Shown here one piece after another: positions 40,958-43,103 of a stretch of 43,103 nt of DNA (positions are counted from its first letter, which is position 1; each line of letters opens with the position of its first letter). This stretch comes from CAXRDE01 sp964229355 (GTDB lineage: Bacteria; Cyanobacteriota; Sericytochromatia; UBA7694): contig CAXRDE010000020.1 in assembly GCA_964229355.1 (NCBI GenBank), positions 1 through 43,103 on the forward strand. The letters run 5' to 3'. A program made the translations under genes and the position numbers. The notes beneath the pieces are model-generated. The model was given only the letters and a program-made list of their open reading frames with translations, was not told the origin of the DNA and ran no database searches.

Positions 40958-42253
40958 ATGGACCTCAATATCATTTTGATCAGCAACGGCCCGGGCGAGA
41001 TGAGCACCTGGGTCAAGCCCTTGATGGCCATGCTTCGCAAGGCGTTACCGGCGGCCCGTGTGGTGATTGCCCTCGTGCCTTGCCCCCACAGCAGCGGCCA
41101 GGAAAAAGCCTACAGTGAGCGTCTACACGGAGCCTATACCCTGACCCCTGAAGACACATTGCACTACCTTTTAACCGGCCAATTGCCCAAAGGACTGGCG
41201 CTGGCCAAAACAGGCGTGATCTTACAATTGGGGGGCGATTTGCTCTTTGGCGTGAGTTTTAAATGGCGGACGGGATACCCCTTAACGGTCTATACAGAGC
41301 ACCTGGTGCAGTGGAAACGGCAAGTCTCCCGCTTTTATTTTAAGCATCGCAAAGATTATGACACCCATCACAAGCGCTTGCGCCCCGGTCAGGGGGTTTA
41401 TGTAGGGGACTTGATGCGAGACGCCGTGAAGGTCGAGGCTTTGCCCCTGGCGATTCGCCAAAAGCTCAAGCTGCGGGATCAGGCACCGGTGGTGGCGCTT
41501 TTGCCAGGCAGTAAGCCCCTTAAGGTCTTGTACACCACGGCTTTTTTTATGCGATTGGTGGACGAAATTTCCTTGCTCATGCCCCAGGTGCAGTTTATTC
41601 TCTTGCAGTCTCCCTTTACCCCGTTAACGCAATTGCGCAATGCGGTGCAAGATCCCCAATACATTCAAGTCCTCCAGGGCAGTCCCGCCAAAATCGTGCA
41701 TCACAGTGCAGGGACGGCGCTGGTGACGCCCCAGGGCAATCAGGTGCAAATTATTGAACCCAGCGCCAATTATGCGGCCATGCAGGTGGCGGACCTGAGT
41801 CTCACCCTGCCCGGCACCAATACCGCTGAACTGGCGGCCCTTGGCTGTCCCATGATGGTGCTGCTGCCCTTACAAAAACCTGAACTTTTGCCCCTTGATG
41901 GTATTTTGCAGCAGTTGGGGCGCATTCCCTGGTGGGGAAAGCGTTTAAAACGACGTCTGGTGCTGTCCCACCTTAAAAAAATTCCCTATTTGGCCTTGCC
42001 CAATCAAAAAGCCCAGCGCATGATTGTGCCAGAATACCGCGGTGAACTCTATGTGGAGGCCCTGGCCACCGAGGCCGTCAAGCTGCTTGAGGACCCTTTG
42101 CAGCGCCGTGAAATGCGTCAGGCGCTGCGACAAACCATGCCTGAAGACCGGAGTGCCAGTCTGGTGTGTTTGGATGTGATCGCCCTGCTTGAAGAGCATA
42201 GCCCTGATTTTGCGCGCTATTATCGGGCTGAAGTTCAGGAAAGCATTTTTTGA
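40958..42253 (+). CDS. Lipid-A-disaccharide synthase-related glycosyltransferase
   Basis: 431 residues, longer and more distant than canonical LpxB. It has the N-terminal Rossmann start IILISNGPGEMSTWVKPL, GVILQLGGDLLFGVSF, VVALLPGSKPLKVLY (nucleotide-sugar domain) and the acceptor/donor segment LTLPGTNTAELAALGCPM. This is the 'LpxB-related' type found in cyanobacteria and relatives; it may build a glycolipid other than standard lipid A. Strong ribosome site GAGGAGG before ATG 40958. No other lpx gene in the window. Its last 19 bases overlap the convergent HEAT-repeat gene. Confidence 0.88.
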   Translation: MDLNIILISNGPGEMSTWVKPLMAMLRKALPAARVVIALVPCPHSSGQEKAYSERLHGAYTLTPEDTLHYLLTGQLPKGLALAKTGVILQLGGDLLFGVSFKWRTGYPLTVYTEHLVQWKRQVSRFYFKHRKDYDTHHKRLRPGQGVYVGDLMRDAVKVEALPLAIRQKLKLRDQAPVVALLPGSKPLKVLYTTAFFMRLVDEISLLMPQVQFILLQSPFTPLTQLRNAVQDPQYIQVLQGSPAKIVHHSAGTALVTPQGNQVQIIEPSANYAAMQVADLSLTLPGTNTAELAALGCPMMVLLPLQKPELLPLDGILQQLGRIPWWGKRLKRRLVLSHLKKIPYLALPNQKAQRMIVPEYRGELYVEALATEAVKLLEDPLQRREMRQALRQTMPEDRSASLVCLDVIALLEEHSPDFARYYRAEVQESIF

Positions 42254-43101
42254 GCCAGCGCGCTGGCCAAACTCTGCTGCAGTCGCAGCGTGTAAGTGTC
42301 CTGAAGTCCTGACTCACAGATCTCATTGTACACGCGGCTTAAAAACGTGAGACTCTCCAGCACATCAATGGCGCCGAGGGCTTCCACCACCTCAATTTTC
42401 TCTTCGGGGGTGGCTCCATTGCGGTAATACTGAATCAACGCGGGAACCGCCTCTGGATTACCAAAGCTACGCAACGCGCGAATCAAGGCCCGTTGGTCTC
42501 GCCAACGCAGCACAAAGGCGCTCAGGGCCTGGTAATAGAATTGATAGCTTTTAAAGCGTTCCAGTTCCCGGGCGATGGCATAACGCACTTCAGGGTGCGT
42601 TTGGGGGTTAAAAAAGAGGCGGGTGATCAGTTGCTGCACTTCCTGGGGGTCATAGTCCTGGAAACGTTGAAAAATCATGCCGACCCGGTCTTTATACTCT
42701 CGGTGGCTGACCGCTTCTTCGAGTTCTTCAAGGTGGGTCATGGACTGTAAAACCTGATTGGCCAGGGCTGCACGGGGATGCTCTAAAAAGGCCATTTCGT
42801 GCAGCACATGTTGCTGTCCACTGGCTTTGAGGGCCTGGGCTGCCTGCAGCGCCACCCAGTGGGAGCGGTCTTCAAGACCTTGCTGAAAAAAGCTTTCGTC
42901 ATAGGCCTGCAATTGGTGCATGGCCCGCATGACCGCCAGACGCACCGCAAAATGAGGCGACTGATAAAAGGAGCGTATCAGGGCGCTATGCTCTTTGAGT
43001 CCCGAACTGCCCAGCACGGCCAGGGCGGCCACCTGCACATTAATATCTTCGCTTTCTGACAAGAGCCGTACCGCCAGGGGGGCACTGTGGGGATCTTGCA
43101 A
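42235..43101 (-). CDS. HEAT-repeat protein, N-terminus beyond the window
   Basis: 288 visible residues, all helical, with repeated HEAT/Armadillo-like units (VQVAALAVLGSSG, VRLAVMRAMHQLQ, VALQAAQALKASG, VRYAIARELERF, ALIRALRSFGNPEAV, EVVEALGAIDVLES). It probably acts as a protein-binding scaffold. The frame runs to the end of the window without a convincing start, so the true N-terminus lies outside. Converges with the LpxB-related gene by 19 bp. Confidence 0.82.
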   Translation of the reverse strand: MQDPHSAPLAVRLLSESEDINVQVAALAVLGSSGLKEHSALIRSFYQSPHFAVRLAVMRAMHQLQAYDESFFQQGLEDRSHWVALQAAQALKASGQQHVLHEMAFLEHPRAALANQVLQSMTHLEELEEAVSHREYKDRVGMIFQRFQDYDPQEVQQLITRLFFNPQTHPEVRYAIARELERFKSYQFYYQALSAFVLRWRDQRALIRALRSFGNPEAVPALIQYYRNGATPEEKIEVVEALGAIDVLESLTFLSRVYNEICESGLQDTYTLRLQQSLASALAQKMLS

Positions 43102-43103
43102 AC

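Noticed and set aside
40870..41040. Longer reading of the HD-domain protein into the LpxB-related gene
   Set aside because: The ATG at 40869 has a ribosome site and the extension overlaps the divergent gene's promoter and start.
1..43103. Search for tRNA, rRNA, CRISPR, IS elements, attachment sites and phage genes
   Set aside because: No cloverleaf, no spaced repeat array, no transposase or integrase motif and no paired terminal repeats were seen; gaps are too short for most of these.

Overview
This 43.1 kb window is a gene-dense piece of a bacterial chromosome of roughly balanced base composition. I see 42 protein genes, no rRNA or tRNA, no CRISPR, no insertion sequence and no prophage. No gap between genes exceeds about 175 bases. 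The organism has two membranes: there is a signal-peptide beta-barrel ending in Phe, an LpxB-related glycosyltransferase, lipoproteins and a LysM lytic transglycosylase. It probably uses menaquinone (MenD) and is heterotrophic (Acs, no photosynthesis or carbon-fixation genes). The mix of an LpxB-related protein, a GldA/F/G-like ABC cluster with DUF4340, a CbbX-like AAA ATPase, a GNAT-nitrilase fusion and Pro-rich leader proteins suggests a non-photosynthetic lineage near Cyanobacteriota (Sericytochromatia, Blackallbacteria or Vampirovibrionia type). That placement is a low-confidence inference.

Layout. 1-3.0 kb: a truncated helical protein, an alkyltransferase-like protein, and a translationally coupled pair (Pro-rich/His-rich barrel-like protein plus TPR-like protein). 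3.0-9.6 kb, minus strand: ATP-grasp protein coupled to a DUF885 peptidase, acetyl-CoA synthetase, MenD and a small protein. 9.7-12.0 kb, minus strand: holA coupled to a diadenylate cyclase that is fused to a CdaR/YbbR-like domain. 12.1-16.7 kb, plus strand: an XdhC-like protein, a hybrid sensor kinase with an NMT1/THI5-type sensor, a DUF2797 protein and a membrane-anchored L7/L12-CTD-like protein. 16.7-21.7 kb: GNAT-nitrilase fusion, DsbA/FrnE-like oxidoreductase, secreted protein, lytic transglycosylase and polysaccharide deacetylase. 21.8-26.1 kb: CbbX-like AAA protein, membrane protein, nucleotidyltransferase, and a TetR regulator divergent from an SDR with two palindromic operators between them. 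26.2-29.4 kb: a 951-residue Pro-leader protein and its coupled partner. 29.4-34.3 kb: Old Yellow Enzyme, SSS symporter, serine hydrolase, DUF3592-like protein, MmcQ/YjbR protein. 34.3-36.5 kb: a sphingomyelinase-like EEP protein, an outer-membrane barrel and ferritin. 36.6-43.1 kb: DUF4340, GldG-like, permease, ATPase and HD-protein operon, then the LpxB-related protein and a truncated HEAT-repeat protein.

Structural themes. (1) Eight of nine convergent gene pairs overlap at their 3' ends, four of them by exactly 4 bp. (2) At least six genes have a TAnnnT -10-like hexamer placed so that transcription would begin at or one base before the start codon, which points to leaderless mRNAs; the EEP gene at 35327 also has a TTGACG -35 at 17 bp. 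(3) Three large proteins carry Pro-rich, low-complexity N-termini in place of Sec signals, and each is followed within 3 bp by another gene. (4) Two enzymes lack their defining nucleophile: Cys to Gly in the nitrilase domain, and Cys to Trp in the MGMT-like protein; the latter is normal for ATL proteins. The best single candidates for something new are the one-piece CdaA-CdaR fusion and the Pro-leader protein/coupled-partner pairs.
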